From Croceivirga sp. (GTDB lineage: Bacteria > Bacteroidota > Bacteroidia > Flavobacteriales > Flavobacteriaceae): 64,000 nt of DNA. The position numbers and the translations under genes were made by a program. The notes beneath the pieces were generated by a model, which saw only the letters and a list, made by a program, of their open reading frames with translations, had not been told where the DNA came from and searched no databases. This document shows, piece by piece, positions 49,906-59,216 of this stretch. Each line of letters begins with the position of its first letter. The stretch's first letter is position 1. Location of the stretch: assembly GCA_028284665.1 (NCBI GenBank), contig JANQRG010000038.1:62001-126000 (forward strand), given 5' to 3'.

Positions 49906-51860
49906 AGAATCTGTTCCTTACCATAAGCCTTTGCCTGGTCGGTAACATCCTTTACCCGCAGTGGGAGTATAGGGCTATTGATAGCATGAAGCAAAAATGG
50001 GGCGACTGGAACGAACCGGAATGGTTGCGGTATTTTGGCCTTGACGCCGGTGATGTGGACCACGATGGCCTGTTGGATATTGTTTCGGGAAGATACATCT
50101 ACCATCAACCCAAGCAGGAGCCCGCCAATCCCTGGAAACGCACTGTTCTTGACGATAATGTGGATGGCATTTTTATCCTGGATGTGGATGGCGATCCTTA
50201 TGCTGATATTGTAGCACAAGCCCTGCCAAATATGTATTGGTACGAAGCGGTGAATCGTAAAGGAACCCGTTATGTTCGCCAAAAAATCGCAGAAGTTCCC
50301 GCCACCTCGCACATCAATAGTCAAGGTTTTGAAAAGGCGCAAATCATTCCTGGTGGGAAGCAGGAGCTATTGATTGCCGGAAATGGCAATGTATATCTGA
50401 TCTCGATTCCGGAAAACCCCGTTGAAATGGCATGGCCCACCCAGCTGATCGGACCTAACACTTCCGATGAGGGCATTGGTGTGGGGGATATCGATGGGGA
50501 TGGAGATTTGGATATTGCCTGTGGAAGGCGACCGGATGGAGAAGAAGAACCCAAAATACTGGTCTGGTTTGAAAACGAAGGCCAGTTCGATACTCCCTGG
50601 AAAGACCACTATGTCGCCCAAACCAAACATCCTATTGACCGTGTAAAGATTGGGGATTTGAACGGCGATGGCAAAGTAGAGATTATTGTCGCTGAAGAAC
50701 GCTATCCTGGTTTGGAACCGGATAGCAATGTCCTATGGTTTACCCGCAATAATTCCGACGATGCGTGGATAACTTCCACCCTGACCACCCAATATTCCAG
50801 CAATAATTTAGATGTCCTGGATATGGATAGCGATGGGGATTTAGACATTCTTACCGCAGAACACAAAGGGGAACAACTGGAAGTACAGCTTTGGTTAAAT
50901 GATGGCAATGCCACTTTTACCAAAACGGTTTTAGATACCGGAAAGGAAAACCATTTGGGGGCCAAAGCCTTTGATATGGATAGCGATGGGGATCTCGATA
51001 TCATCGGTGCTGCCTGGGACAATTATCGCTGGGTGCATTATTGGAAAAACCGCTCGAAACATGAAGAAGCGGACAGTCTTATTACCCAATATCAAGGCAA
51101 GGACCATTATGTGATCACCACAAAAGCGGTCACATATTACTATGACATCGCCGGAGGGGGGTTCTCCCGTATGCTGGACAAATATGGCAACGATTGGATC
51201 GCTTTTAAACAAATCTCTTCGGACTATCCGCAAGGGGCTGCCGGAACCTTCCGAGGTATCCCCAATATGGTGTATCAAGGGGACGACAATGGAGCGGGTC
51301 ACCCCGGTTTTGACCAGTGCACTTCCTGGTTTGAAGACGGAAAACTGTATTCGGAGTCGGTAAGCAAAAAATGGAAATGGCGTTGGACCTTTTACGATGA
51401 CCATGCTCAACTTGAGGTCTTAACTACCGATCCTGAACGCAACTACTGGTTTTTATATGAAGGAACCCCAGGGGGTAAATTCAAACCCAATTCCTACTAT
51501 TTCGGTTCCCCTACCGAAGGCCCCGTATCAAAGGCTCCTGACTTCTTTAAAGGAGAAGCCCAATTTCAATCGCTAGCCTGGGCCTATGTTGGGGTTAAAG
51601 ATCTGGACGTGACCTTTTATATGGCCCATAGCACCGATACCCCAAAAAAAGGTCTGATCTCCTATTTGGGGAACTCGGAAGCCGGTATCCAAAGCAAGGA
51701 CGGGATGACAGTTTTTGGCTTTGGTAGGGGAGAAACCACGAATCCCCTGTTTAATGATATCGAAACCTTCATCATAGGATTCTATCCGAAAGCCATCCGA
51801 GATCAAGCGGAACACCATCGTTTTTCTGAATTCTTGACAACAACATTGACTAAAAAATAA
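49902..51860 (+). CDS. Secreted FG-GAP/VCBS repeat protein with C-terminal beta-rich domain
   Basis: 652 residues with a signal peptide. Residues about 45-375 hold calcium-type repeats (DVDHDGLLDIV, DIDGDGDLDIA, DLNGDGKVEII, DMDSDGDLDIL, DMDSDGDLDII), forming a beta-propeller. Residues about 380-650 are a separate domain with aromatic runs (YYYDIAGGGFSRMLDKYGNDWIAF, WKWRWTFYDDHAQLEVLTTDPERNYWFLYEGTPGG) that I do not recognise by name. Probably binds or processes polysaccharide at the surface. The start overlaps the lacI stop. Confidence 0.8.
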   Translation: MKNLFLTISLCLVGNILYPQWEYRAIDSMKQKWGDWNEPEWLRYFGLDAGDVDHDGLLDIVSGRYIYHQPKQEPANPWKRTVLDDNVDGIFILDVDGDPYADIVAQALPNMYWYEAVNRKGTRYVRQKIAEVPATSHINSQGFEKAQIIPGGKQELLIAGNGNVYLISIPENPVEMAWPTQLIGPNTSDEGIGVGDIDGDGDLDIACGRRPDGEEEPKILVWFENEGQFDTPWKDHYVAQTKHPIDRVKIGDLNGDGKVEIIVAEERYPGLEPDSNVLWFTRNNSDDAWITSTLTTQYSSNNLDVLDMDSDGDLDILTAEHKGEQLEVQLWLNDGNATFTKTVLDTGKENHLGAKAFDMDSDGDLDIIGAAWDNYRWVHYWKNRSKHEEADSLITQYQGKDHYVITTKAVTYYYDIAGGGFSRMLDKYGNDWIAFKQISSDYPQGAAGTFRGIPNMVYQGDDNGAGHPGFDQCTSWFEDGKLYSESVSKKWKWRWTFYDDHAQLEVLTTDPERNYWFLYEGTPGGKFKPNSYYFGSPTEGPVSKAPDFFKGEAQFQSLAWAYVGVKDLDVTFYMAHSTDTPKKGLISYLGNSEAGIQSKDGMTVFGFGRGETTNPLFNDIETFIIGFYPKAIRDQAEHHRFSEFLTTTLTKK

Positions 51861-51864
51861 CACT

Positions 51865-53082
51865 ATGAAGACTACATTTCAACTTGCCTTCCTCACGATA
51901 CTCCTTTGCCTGGGTAGTTGTAAGGAAGCTAAAAAAGCAGCGGTTGAAGAAGCTGAAGCGCCCACCAAAACCCTGGCGTTTGAACGTACTACCATTGCAG
52001 ACTCAGTTGTCTTTTTATGGGCACATGACCCGGTTGACCTTAACGGAGATGGCATCACCGATTTACTATTTATAGACAATAATGGGTACGGTGGCAAATT
52101 GGGATATTATCAAGGGCAAAAAGAGAAAGGCCTTTGGCAAAAAAACCTGATTGATCTTCCTGATGAATTTGCCATGGGGGATATTGAGGCAGCAGACATC
52201 GATAATGATGGGGATATGGATATCGTCGCGGCACATCACAACGGGGAATGGGAAGCAGCCAACCAACCCTCAGTCTTATTCTGGTACGAAAATCCGGGCT
52301 GGGAGGCACACGCCATTGGTGAGGCACCTAATTTTATCAAAGACCTTGGCATTGCGGACTTTAACAATGACGGAAAACGGGATATCGCTACCGTTAGTTT
52401 TGAGACCAGTACGTTACGCATTTTTCAACAACACGACGCTAACGATTGGGAATTGGTCCAGGAATACACCAACTACGGTAACCTCCATGAAGGCATGGAT
52501 GTTGGCGATGTGAACGGCGATGGGTTTCCCGATATCGTCGCCCAGGGCCATGTGTTCTACTGCCCGGGAGAAAACCTACAACTCCCCTGGGAAACCGATA
52601 CTATCGATTCAAAATGGAATACTCAAACCGGGGATTGGTCGCGTAATGGCACCAAGATCTTTTTACGTGATTTAGATGGAGACAAAAAAAGTGAGGTATT
52701 CATCAGCCATTCCGAACGCGCGGGCTATCCTTTATCCTTTTACAAAAATGTAGGGGATACCTGGCAGGAACACGTCATCGCGAATAGTATTCCGGCCTGC
52801 CATACATTACAGGTGTTCGATTTTGACCAGGATGGGGACTATGATGTCCTGGCAGGCGTTAACAAATCCCGGGCCGAAGGCTTGGAATTTGATACCTTCC
52901 CGATAACTATTTTCCTGGCCAATGAAGATCATACCGAATGGCAGCCAAAAGTACTGGCTGAAGACGGCATTTATAATGGCCAGGTAGCAGATTTTGACAA
53001 TGACGGGGATCTGGATATTTTCCGATATCAGACCCACGATGCGACTAGCTACCAACTATTGGAGAACCTGCTAACCCATTAG
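51865..53082 (+). CDS. VCBS/FG-GAP repeat lipoprotein
   Basis: 405 residues. Lipobox ILLCLGSCKEAKKA. Seven acidic repeats span the chain (DLNGDGITDLL, DIDNDGDMDIV, DFNNDGKRDIA, DVNGDGFPDIV, DLDGDKKSEVF, DFDQDGDYDVL, DFDNDGDLDIF), enough for a complete seven-bladed propeller with no extra domain. Likely a surface glycan- or calcium-binding protein. It starts four bases after the preceding stop. Confidence 0.85.
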   Translation: MKTTFQLAFLTILLCLGSCKEAKKAAVEEAEAPTKTLAFERTTIADSVVFLWAHDPVDLNGDGITDLLFIDNNGYGGKLGYYQGQKEKGLWQKNLIDLPDEFAMGDIEAADIDNDGDMDIVAAHHNGEWEAANQPSVLFWYENPGWEAHAIGEAPNFIKDLGIADFNNDGKRDIATVSFETSTLRIFQQHDANDWELVQEYTNYGNLHEGMDVGDVNGDGFPDIVAQGHVFYCPGENLQLPWETDTIDSKWNTQTGDWSRNGTKIFLRDLDGDKKSEVFISHSERAGYPLSFYKNVGDTWQEHVIANSIPACHTLQVFDFDQDGDYDVLAGVNKSRAEGLEFDTFPITIFLANEDHTEWQPKVLAEDGIYNGQVADFDNDGDLDIFRYQTHDATSYQLLENLLTH

Positions 53083-53084
53083 TC

Positions 53085-54092
53085 ATGATTTCAAAACACA
53101 ATAGCATTGAATGGTTTTTTACAGGATTATTTGTGCTACTGACCCTTCCTGTAGTTGGACAAACTAAGATCATCTTCGATACCGATTTTGGGGGAGATGC
53201 TGACGACCTGGGGGCCTTAGCCATGCTCAATCATTTTCAGAATAGAGATGAAATTGAACTGTTGGCGGTCATGTGTTGGAACACGGAAAAATATGCTGTA
53301 AGTGCCATAGATGCTGTAAATACGTTTTATGGGAATCCGGACATCCCTGTCGGGCGTAGGGCGGAAGAGGTGCAGGTTACCGAATGGAACCATACCAAAG
53401 TGCTGGCCGATAATCTACCCCATGACACCTCCTATGAAAAAGCGTTGGAAACTACAGCCCTGTATCGTAAACTCCTTGGCGCTGCCGAAGATCAAAGCAT
53501 CACCTTGGTCACGGTCGGTCCGTTGCTCAATATCAAAAGACTAATTGATTCCAAAGCAGATAGCCATTCATCGCGTAACGGTCTCGAGCTTATTTCCGAA
53601 AAAGTGAAGGAATTTGTGATCATGGGAGGACAATTCCCAAGTGGGGAACGCAGGGAATGGAATTTTGATGGTAACATGCCCGGAGTTACACAATATGTTT
53701 TAGGGAAATTGAATACCATTCCCATCACCTTTCTAGGGTATGAAATTGGTTTGGATATCAAAACCGGGGAAGTGTTTAATGATCTGCCGAAAGCTTCCCC
53801 TTTGTACTTGGGCTTCTATCATTTTTGCAAGTACGCCCCCTGGCTCAACCATCAGTTTGAGGGAAAGATCTATGACAATTCAACCTACGATCAAACTGCA
53901 GTACTGTACGCGGTTCGGGGAGGGATCGGCACTTATTGGCACCGCGGTAGCAACGGCATTTGTTTGCCAGATCCTGAGGGAAGAAATACCTGGGAGGTCT
54001 CGGATACATCAGAACATACCTATTTGGTTTTGGACTGGTCCAAAGCACAGATGGAAGAGGAAATTGAAAAATTTATGTTAGGCAAATTTTAG
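53085..54092 (+). CDS. Secreted nucleoside hydrolase-like protein
   Basis: 335 residues. A signal peptide (FFTGLFVLLTLPVVGQ) precedes TKIIFDTDFGGDADDLGALAMLNHF, the N-terminal metal-binding aspartate cluster of the inosine-uridine nucleoside hydrolase fold (here DxDxGGDADD). TLVTVGPLLNIKRLI and EFVIMGGQFPSGERREWNFDGN are the middle motifs. It resembles exported Bacteroidota relatives whose substrate is not established. With rbsK and a sugar transporter in the same locus, ribonucleoside cleavage is plausible. Confidence 0.82.
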   Translation: MISKHNSIEWFFTGLFVLLTLPVVGQTKIIFDTDFGGDADDLGALAMLNHFQNRDEIELLAVMCWNTEKYAVSAIDAVNTFYGNPDIPVGRRAEEVQVTEWNHTKVLADNLPHDTSYEKALETTALYRKLLGAAEDQSITLVTVGPLLNIKRLIDSKADSHSSRNGLELISEKVKEFVIMGGQFPSGERREWNFDGNMPGVTQYVLGKLNTIPITFLGYEIGLDIKTGEVFNDLPKASPLYLGFYHFCKYAPWLNHQFEGKIYDNSTYDQTAVLYAVRGGIGTYWHRGSNGICLPDPEGRNTWEVSDTSEHTYLVLDWSKAQMEEEIEKFMLGKF

Positions 54093-54095
54093 ACC

Positions 54096-55406
54096 ATGAA
54101 AAAAACTATACTCCTGCTACTGCTGCTGACTGTTGCAGCAAACGCGCAAAAAAAAGTAATTCTTGACACCGACCCATCCTACGACCCGGATGATATGGGT
54201 TGTATGGCCATGATGCACAATATGGCAACCAACGGGGAATGTGAGATCCTTGCTATTGTTAACACGATGCATCAAAAAGAATCTCCACTTTGTATTAGTG
54301 CAGTTAATTATTTCTATAACCGAAAAGCCATCCCCGTGGGCGATTATATGGGCTATCCTGAAAAGAAAGCCGCTCCGGAAGAAAGCTATGATTACCACAT
54401 ATCCCGGGATTACCCAAGGTATCATGAAAAATGGGAAGATATCAGTGACGGTGTGAAGTTGTACCGGGAAATATTGGAGAGCGCTCAGGACTCCAGCATT
54501 ACCATCATTGTGGTGGGTACTATGCATAATGTATATGGCCTGCTGAAGTCCGGCCCGGATGAAATCAGTACCAAGACCGGGAAACAATTGATGGCCGAAA
54601 AAGTGGCTCTGGTGGCTACCATGGGGGGCAATTTCCTGGACAACAAGGGTTGGGACCGTACCAACTGGGGAGGGTCGGAGCATCTTTGTTCCTACACAGA
54701 CTGGTCTTGTTTGAATGAAGAGCGCAACCTCATGTGCCGCTATGTCATTGAAAACTGTCCGGCTCCTTTTATGGCATCCGGTTGGGAAAATGGCAATGGC
54801 GACTACTTTAATGCCAACAATGGTAATGTGATGACCGGACAAGGTTTAAAAGCATTACCGGATGACCATATTATCCGTGTCGGGTATGAAAAGTATTTTG
54901 AATATCGCCGGGGAGCCCATGACATCAGCCGGCACAGCAATGACCAATGCGCCCTGCACTACGCGATTCGTGGTGAAGGGGAAAACTATACCGCCTTTAC
55001 TAATGGCACCATCACCCTTACGGAAAAGGGCGTATGTTCCTGGGAGGATACCGTAGACCGAAAGCAGGGCCATATTCAAAAGAAAAGAAAGGATACCTTA
55101 ATTGCACAGGAAATTGAAGCGCTCATGCTGGGGGATGTACCTGAGTTGGATGAAACTCCTCCGACCCGCCCTCAAAACATTCAACTCCTTGAAAAAGATG
55201 GGCAAAAAACCCTGGTTTGGGAAGCTTGTGATGATCCTGATACAGGGAGTTGGGTCGTGGCCTATAACATTTATAAGGATGGGGAATTTGTGCACCAGGC
55301 CTATGGTACTAAATACGTTTTGGGGGATGCTTCTGGGGTGTATGAAATAAAAGCCGTCAATGCCAGTGGTACCCTCAGTGATCCGGCAAATTATCCCCCG
55401 GAGTAG
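54096..55406 (+). CDS. Secreted nucleoside hydrolase-like protein with Fn3-like C-terminus
   Basis: 436 residues. Signal peptide (ILLLLLLTVAANAQ). The aspartate cluster is KKVILDTDPSYDPDDMGCMAMMHNM. TIIVVGTMHNVYGLL and VATMGGNFLDNKG follow the same order as in the preceding protein, so the two are diverged paralogues. The last 80 residues (TRPQNIQLLEKDGQKTLVWEACDDPDTGSWVVAYNIYKDGEFV) look like a fibronectin type III domain. Starts three bases after the previous stop. Confidence 0.8.
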   Translation: MKKTILLLLLLTVAANAQKKVILDTDPSYDPDDMGCMAMMHNMATNGECEILAIVNTMHQKESPLCISAVNYFYNRKAIPVGDYMGYPEKKAAPEESYDYHISRDYPRYHEKWEDISDGVKLYREILESAQDSSITIIVVGTMHNVYGLLKSGPDEISTKTGKQLMAEKVALVATMGGNFLDNKGWDRTNWGGSEHLCSYTDWSCLNEERNLMCRYVIENCPAPFMASGWENGNGDYFNANNGNVMTGQGLKALPDDHIIRVGYEKYFEYRRGAHDISRHSNDQCALHYAIRGEGENYTAFTNGTITLTEKGVCSWEDTVDRKQGHIQKKRKDTLIAQEIEALMLGDVPELDETPPTRPQNIQLLEKDGQKTLVWEACDDPDTGSWVVAYNIYKDGEFVHQAYGTKYVLGDASGVYEIKAVNASGTLSDPANYPPE

Positions 55407-55434
55407 TTGCCATCCGAAGTAAACCTTACTAACA

Positions 55435-56616
55435 ATGCGAGCGAACACTATAAAAATTGAAAATCAAAATACGGTTAGGTATTATAGGAATGTTTTCGGT
55501 TCACGGATCATACCCTTGATCGCCCTAATACTCCTAACAAGTCTCAGTATGAGCTGTAAAAGTACCCTATTGAAAGAAAGTGCCGCGATACGCGTCACTG
55601 ATCCAAATGCCGATGCAAGTGTTAAGCATTTGATGCTCCGTATCAAGGAAATCCCGAAAAGTGGCTATGCCTTCGGGCATCAGGACGCGACAGCTTACGG
55701 CTTGGGCTGGAAAAATGACGGTTCTTTGCACAAGAGCGATGTAGCTGAAGTTTCAGGTGACTTTCCCGGGGTATTCGGTTTTGAAATTGGTCATATTGAA
55801 CTGGGTCACGAACAGAACCTGGATTCGGTCAATTTTGATCTCATGACCCGGCTGATCCAAAAAGCACATGACACAGGGGGGATTATTACCATAAGTTGGC
55901 ATCCTGACAATCCTGTAACCAAAAAATCCGCATGGGATCCGTCACCAGCCGTAAATGCTATCCTTGATGGGGGTGTATTACATCCCAAATATCAGGGGTG
56001 GGTGGCGAAAGTGGCCGCCTTTACGCATGGCCTCAAAACCAAAAAGGGAAAACCTATCCCCATCGTTTTTCGACCTTTTCACGAAATGAACGGCTCCTGG
56101 TTTTGGTGGGGGCATGGCAATTGTACTCCGGAAGAATTTCAACTGCTATGGAAACAGACGTACGACCTATTGACCAATACCTACAAGGTACACAACCTGT
56201 TGTACTGCTATTCTTCCGATGTGGTACAAAGCGAAGAGGAATACCTTAGGTTTTATCCCGGGGACGACTATGTGGACATCCTGGGAATGGATCTCTATCA
56301 CAAGAATTCTACCGAAGAATACATAACACTGTTAGAGGACAACCTCTCCTTACTGGCAAAAATCGGGAAAGAAAAAAACAAACCCTATGCTATGACCGAA
56401 GGAGGATTGAATATGATCCCTGTGGAAGACTGGTGGACCAACGTACTCGACAAAAATGTTGCGGATAAAGGTATCGCTTGGGCACTCTTTTGGCGCAATG
56501 CCTGGCCTAACCATTATTATGCCCCTTTTGAAGGACAAGAAAGCAGTGAAGACTTCAAAAAATTTAAGGCACTTGATCATGTGCTCTTTTTAGGAGAACT
56601 AAAGAACATTCGTTAG
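55435..56616 (+). CDS. GH26 beta-mannanase lipoprotein
   Basis: 393 residues. About 40 residues precede a lipobox (ALILLTSLSMSCKS). The GH26 core shows GHQDATAYGLGW, ITISWHPDNPVT, the acid/base Glu in IVFRPFHEMNGSWFWWG, ILGMDLYH, and the nucleophile Glu in YAMTEGGLN. It cleaves beta-1,4-mannan, probably releasing mannobiose outside the inner membrane. It is followed by transporter, GH130 and epimerase genes, the same set as the Bacteroides fragilis mannobiose route. Confidence 0.93.
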   Translation: MRANTIKIENQNTVRYYRNVFGSRIIPLIALILLTSLSMSCKSTLLKESAAIRVTDPNADASVKHLMLRIKEIPKSGYAFGHQDATAYGLGWKNDGSLHKSDVAEVSGDFPGVFGFEIGHIELGHEQNLDSVNFDLMTRLIQKAHDTGGIITISWHPDNPVTKKSAWDPSPAVNAILDGGVLHPKYQGWVAKVAAFTHGLKTKKGKPIPIVFRPFHEMNGSWFWWGHGNCTPEEFQLLWKQTYDLLTNTYKVHNLLYCYSSDVVQSEEEYLRFYPGDDYVDILGMDLYHKNSTEEYITLLEDNLSLLAKIGKEKNKPYAMTEGGLNMIPVEDWWTNVLDKNVADKGIAWALFWRNAWPNHYYAPFEGQESSEDFKKFKALDHVLFLGELKNIR

Positions 56617-56642
56617 CCGCTTAACTACTAAACCACCAACTC

Positions 56643-58031
56643 ATGGAAAAACTTCGCTTAAAAGAAAAAGTGGGCTACGGATTTGGAGATTTTGCCTCCT
56701 CCATGTACTGGAAGATGTTCAGTGTGTACCTGCTCTTTTTTTACACCGATGTCTTTGGCATTTCCGCAGCAGTGGTAGGGACGATGTTTCTTATTACCCG
56801 CATTTTCGACGGCCTTAATGATCCCCTAATGGGAATTCTGGCAGACAGGACCACCACCAGATGGGGGAAGTTCAGGCCCTATTTGCTCTGGATGGCGATT
56901 CCCTTCGGCATTTTCGGAGTGCTGTTGTTTACTACTCCTGACCTGGAGATTTCCGGGAAAATCATCTACGCCTATGTCACTTATTGTTCGATGATGCTGG
57001 TGTATACAGCGGTGAATGTTCCTTATGCCTCCCTACTGGGTGTAATGACCTCTGACCTAAAGGACAGAACCTCATTGGCCTCCTACAGGTTCATTTTCGC
57101 ATTTGCCGGAAGTATCCTGGTGTTAGCCACTGCTGAGCCCCTGGTGGAATTTTTAGGAAAGGAGTCCAGCCCGCAAACAGGATGGCAATCCACCATGGCC
57201 ATTTACAGTGTATTGGCCGTGGTATTGTTTTATGGCACCTTTCGCCTGACCCGGGAACGTATCCAACCTCCCAAAGAACAGAAGACCTCACTCAAAAACG
57301 ATCTGAAAGACCTTGCTAAAAACAAGCCCTGGTTTATCCTTCTGGGCGCCGGCATTTGCACCCTTATTTTTAACTCGATCCGAGATGGCGCTACCATCTA
57401 TTATTTTAAATACTATTTTCAGACCCAGGACGCCTTTCAATTACCCTTGCTCAACGTTCCCCTAACCTTTAGCACCCTGTATTTGGTCTTAGGACAAGGC
57501 GCCAACATTTTAGGAGTGCTCATGGCCAAGCCCGTTTCCGACAGGGTAGGCAAAAAACTCACTTTTATTACAGCCATGACCACCGCCACGGTATTGAGTA
57601 TCCTCTTTTACTTTTTTCAGCCGGAACATGTGATCTTGATCTTTGTGTTCCAATTTCTAATTAGCATTTGCGCAGGCATTATCTTTCCATTGCTATGGTC
57701 AATGTATGCGGATATTGCCGATTACTCGGAATGGAAAACAGGGCGAAGGGCTACAGGGTTGGTGTTTTCCTCTTCCTCAATGTCCCAGAAAATGGGATGG
57801 ACCCTGGGAGGCGCACTAACCGGTTGGATTTTGGCCTTTTATGGGTTTGAAGCCAATATGGAACAGACCGAAGCGGCTAAAACAGGCATCCGGATGATGA
57901 TAAGCATCCTACCCGCCCTGGGAGCATTTTTATCCGCTGCCATCCTGGTCTTTTATAAACTGGATGATCGCTTTATGCAAAAAATCAATAAAGAACTCAC
58001 CGAAAGGCGAGCAGAAAACACAACAACATAA
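56643..58031 (+). CDS. GPH-family sugar:cation symporter
   Basis: 462 residues, twelve predicted transmembrane helices. GYGFGDFASSMYWKMFSVYLLFFYTDVFGISAA and GLNDPLMGILADRTTTRWGKFRPYLLW are the signature of the glycoside-pentoside-hexuronide symporters (MFS_2). YADIADYSEWKTGRRATGLVFSSSSMSQKMG is the second conserved block. By position it imports mannobiose or a related disaccharide for the following enzymes. Confidence 0.93.
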   Translation: MEKLRLKEKVGYGFGDFASSMYWKMFSVYLLFFYTDVFGISAAVVGTMFLITRIFDGLNDPLMGILADRTTTRWGKFRPYLLWMAIPFGIFGVLLFTTPDLEISGKIIYAYVTYCSMMLVYTAVNVPYASLLGVMTSDLKDRTSLASYRFIFAFAGSILVLATAEPLVEFLGKESSPQTGWQSTMAIYSVLAVVLFYGTFRLTRERIQPPKEQKTSLKNDLKDLAKNKPWFILLGAGICTLIFNSIRDGATIYYFKYYFQTQDAFQLPLLNVPLTFSTLYLVLGQGANILGVLMAKPVSDRVGKKLTFITAMTTATVLSILFYFFQPEHVILIFVFQFLISICAGIIFPLLWSMYADIADYSEWKTGRRATGLVFSSSSMSQKMGWTLGGALTGWILAFYGFEANMEQTEAAKTGIRMMISILPALGAFLSAAILVFYKLDDRFMQKINKELTERRAENTTT

Positions 58032-58033
58032 CT

Positions 58034-59212
58034 ATGGAACAATCAAATCATACCAAATTACTGGATGCCTTATTCGAACGTCACAATGCCCTGATCGAAC
58101 GAAAAAACAGTCCCATCCCCCATCCGTCCAATATCTTTACGAAATACCAACATCCCATACTCACGGCGGCACATGCCCCATTACATTGGCGCTATGACCT
58201 GAACCCCAAAACCAATCCTCAACTCTTGGAACGGATAGGGGTGAACGCCGCGTTTAATGCCGGAGCGATACACTGGAAAGACAAATATGTTTTGGTAGTT
58301 CGTGTGGAAGGAAAAGACCGAAAGTCCTTTTTTGCCTTTGCAGAAAGTGATAACGGAGTTGACAACTTCAAATTTTGGGAGACCCCTCTGGTACTACCCC
58401 AGACAACAGCACCCGATGTGAATGTGTATGACATGCGCTTGACAAAACATGAAGATGGCTATGTCTACGGTATTTTTTGCACGGAACGCAAGGATCCCGC
58501 AGCACCTGCTTCCGATACCTCGGCGGCCGTTGCCAATGCCGGTATTATCCGTTCCAAGGACATGATTACGTGGGAGCGACTTCCGGACTTGATCTCCGGC
58601 TCCAACCAGCAACGCAATGTGACCTTGCACGAAGAATTTGTGAATGGTCGCTATGCCATTTACACCCGACCGCAGGACGGCTTTATCGATACCGGTGCCG
58701 GAGGAGGTATTGGCCTGGGCTATATCCGGGACATGACACATCCCGAAGTAGAGGATGAAGTAATCATCAATCCCAAAGTGTATCATACCATCTATGAGTT
58801 AAAGAATGGCCAGGGGCCTTCTCCCCTAAAAACCAAAGACGGTTGGCTGCATCTGGCCCATGGCGTTCGCAATACCGCTGCCGGATTGCGCTACGTATTG
58901 TACCTGTTTATGACCGGTTTGGACGATATTGAAAAAGTGACCTACCAGCCCGGAGGCTATTTTATGGCGCCGGACGATGCAGAAATTATTGGCGATGTAG
59001 GCAATGTGTTATTCTGTAACGGTTGGATCGCCGATGCGGACGGCACCGTATTTATCTATTACGCCTCTTCCGATACCCGTATGCATGTGGCCACAACCCA
59101 TATCGATACCCTGGTGGATTATTGCAAAAACACGCCTAAAGACGAATTGACCTCAGGCGGTTCTGTGAACACGATTTTGTCTTTGATTGAAGCAAACCAG
59201 GGATACTACTAA
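58034..59212 (+). CDS. GH130 beta-1,4-mannosylglucose phosphorylase
   Basis: 392 residues, cytoplasmic. GVNAAFNAGAIHWKDKYVLVVRVEGKDRKSFFAFAESDNGVDNF and VYDMRLTKHEDGYVYGIFC, with the catalytic Asp133 (counterpart of Asp131 of the B. fragilis enzyme), mark GH130. Also GPSPLKTKDGWLHLAHGVRNTAAGLRYVL. The long N-terminal arm fits GH130 subfamily 1, mannosyl-glucose phosphorylase: mannosyl-glucose plus phosphate gives mannose-1-phosphate and glucose. It is flanked by the symporter (3 bases) and the epimerase (4 bases). Confidence 0.92.
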   Translation: MEQSNHTKLLDALFERHNALIERKNSPIPHPSNIFTKYQHPILTAAHAPLHWRYDLNPKTNPQLLERIGVNAAFNAGAIHWKDKYVLVVRVEGKDRKSFFAFAESDNGVDNFKFWETPLVLPQTTAPDVNVYDMRLTKHEDGYVYGIFCTERKDPAAPASDTSAAVANAGIIRSKDMITWERLPDLISGSNQQRNVTLHEEFVNGRYAIYTRPQDGFIDTGAGGGIGLGYIRDMTHPEVEDEVIINPKVYHTIYELKNGQGPSPLKTKDGWLHLAHGVRNTAAGLRYVLYLFMTGLDDIEKVTYQPGGYFMAPDDAEIIGDVGNVLFCNGWIADADGTVFIYYASSDTRMHVATTHIDTLVDYCKNTPKDELTSGGSVNTILSLIEANQGYY

Positions 59213-59216
59213 AACT

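Noticed and set aside
54117-54842. 241-residue minus-strand frame inside the second nucleoside-hydrolase-like gene
   Set aside because: It is the shadow of a well-supported gene on the other strand and has no motif of its own.
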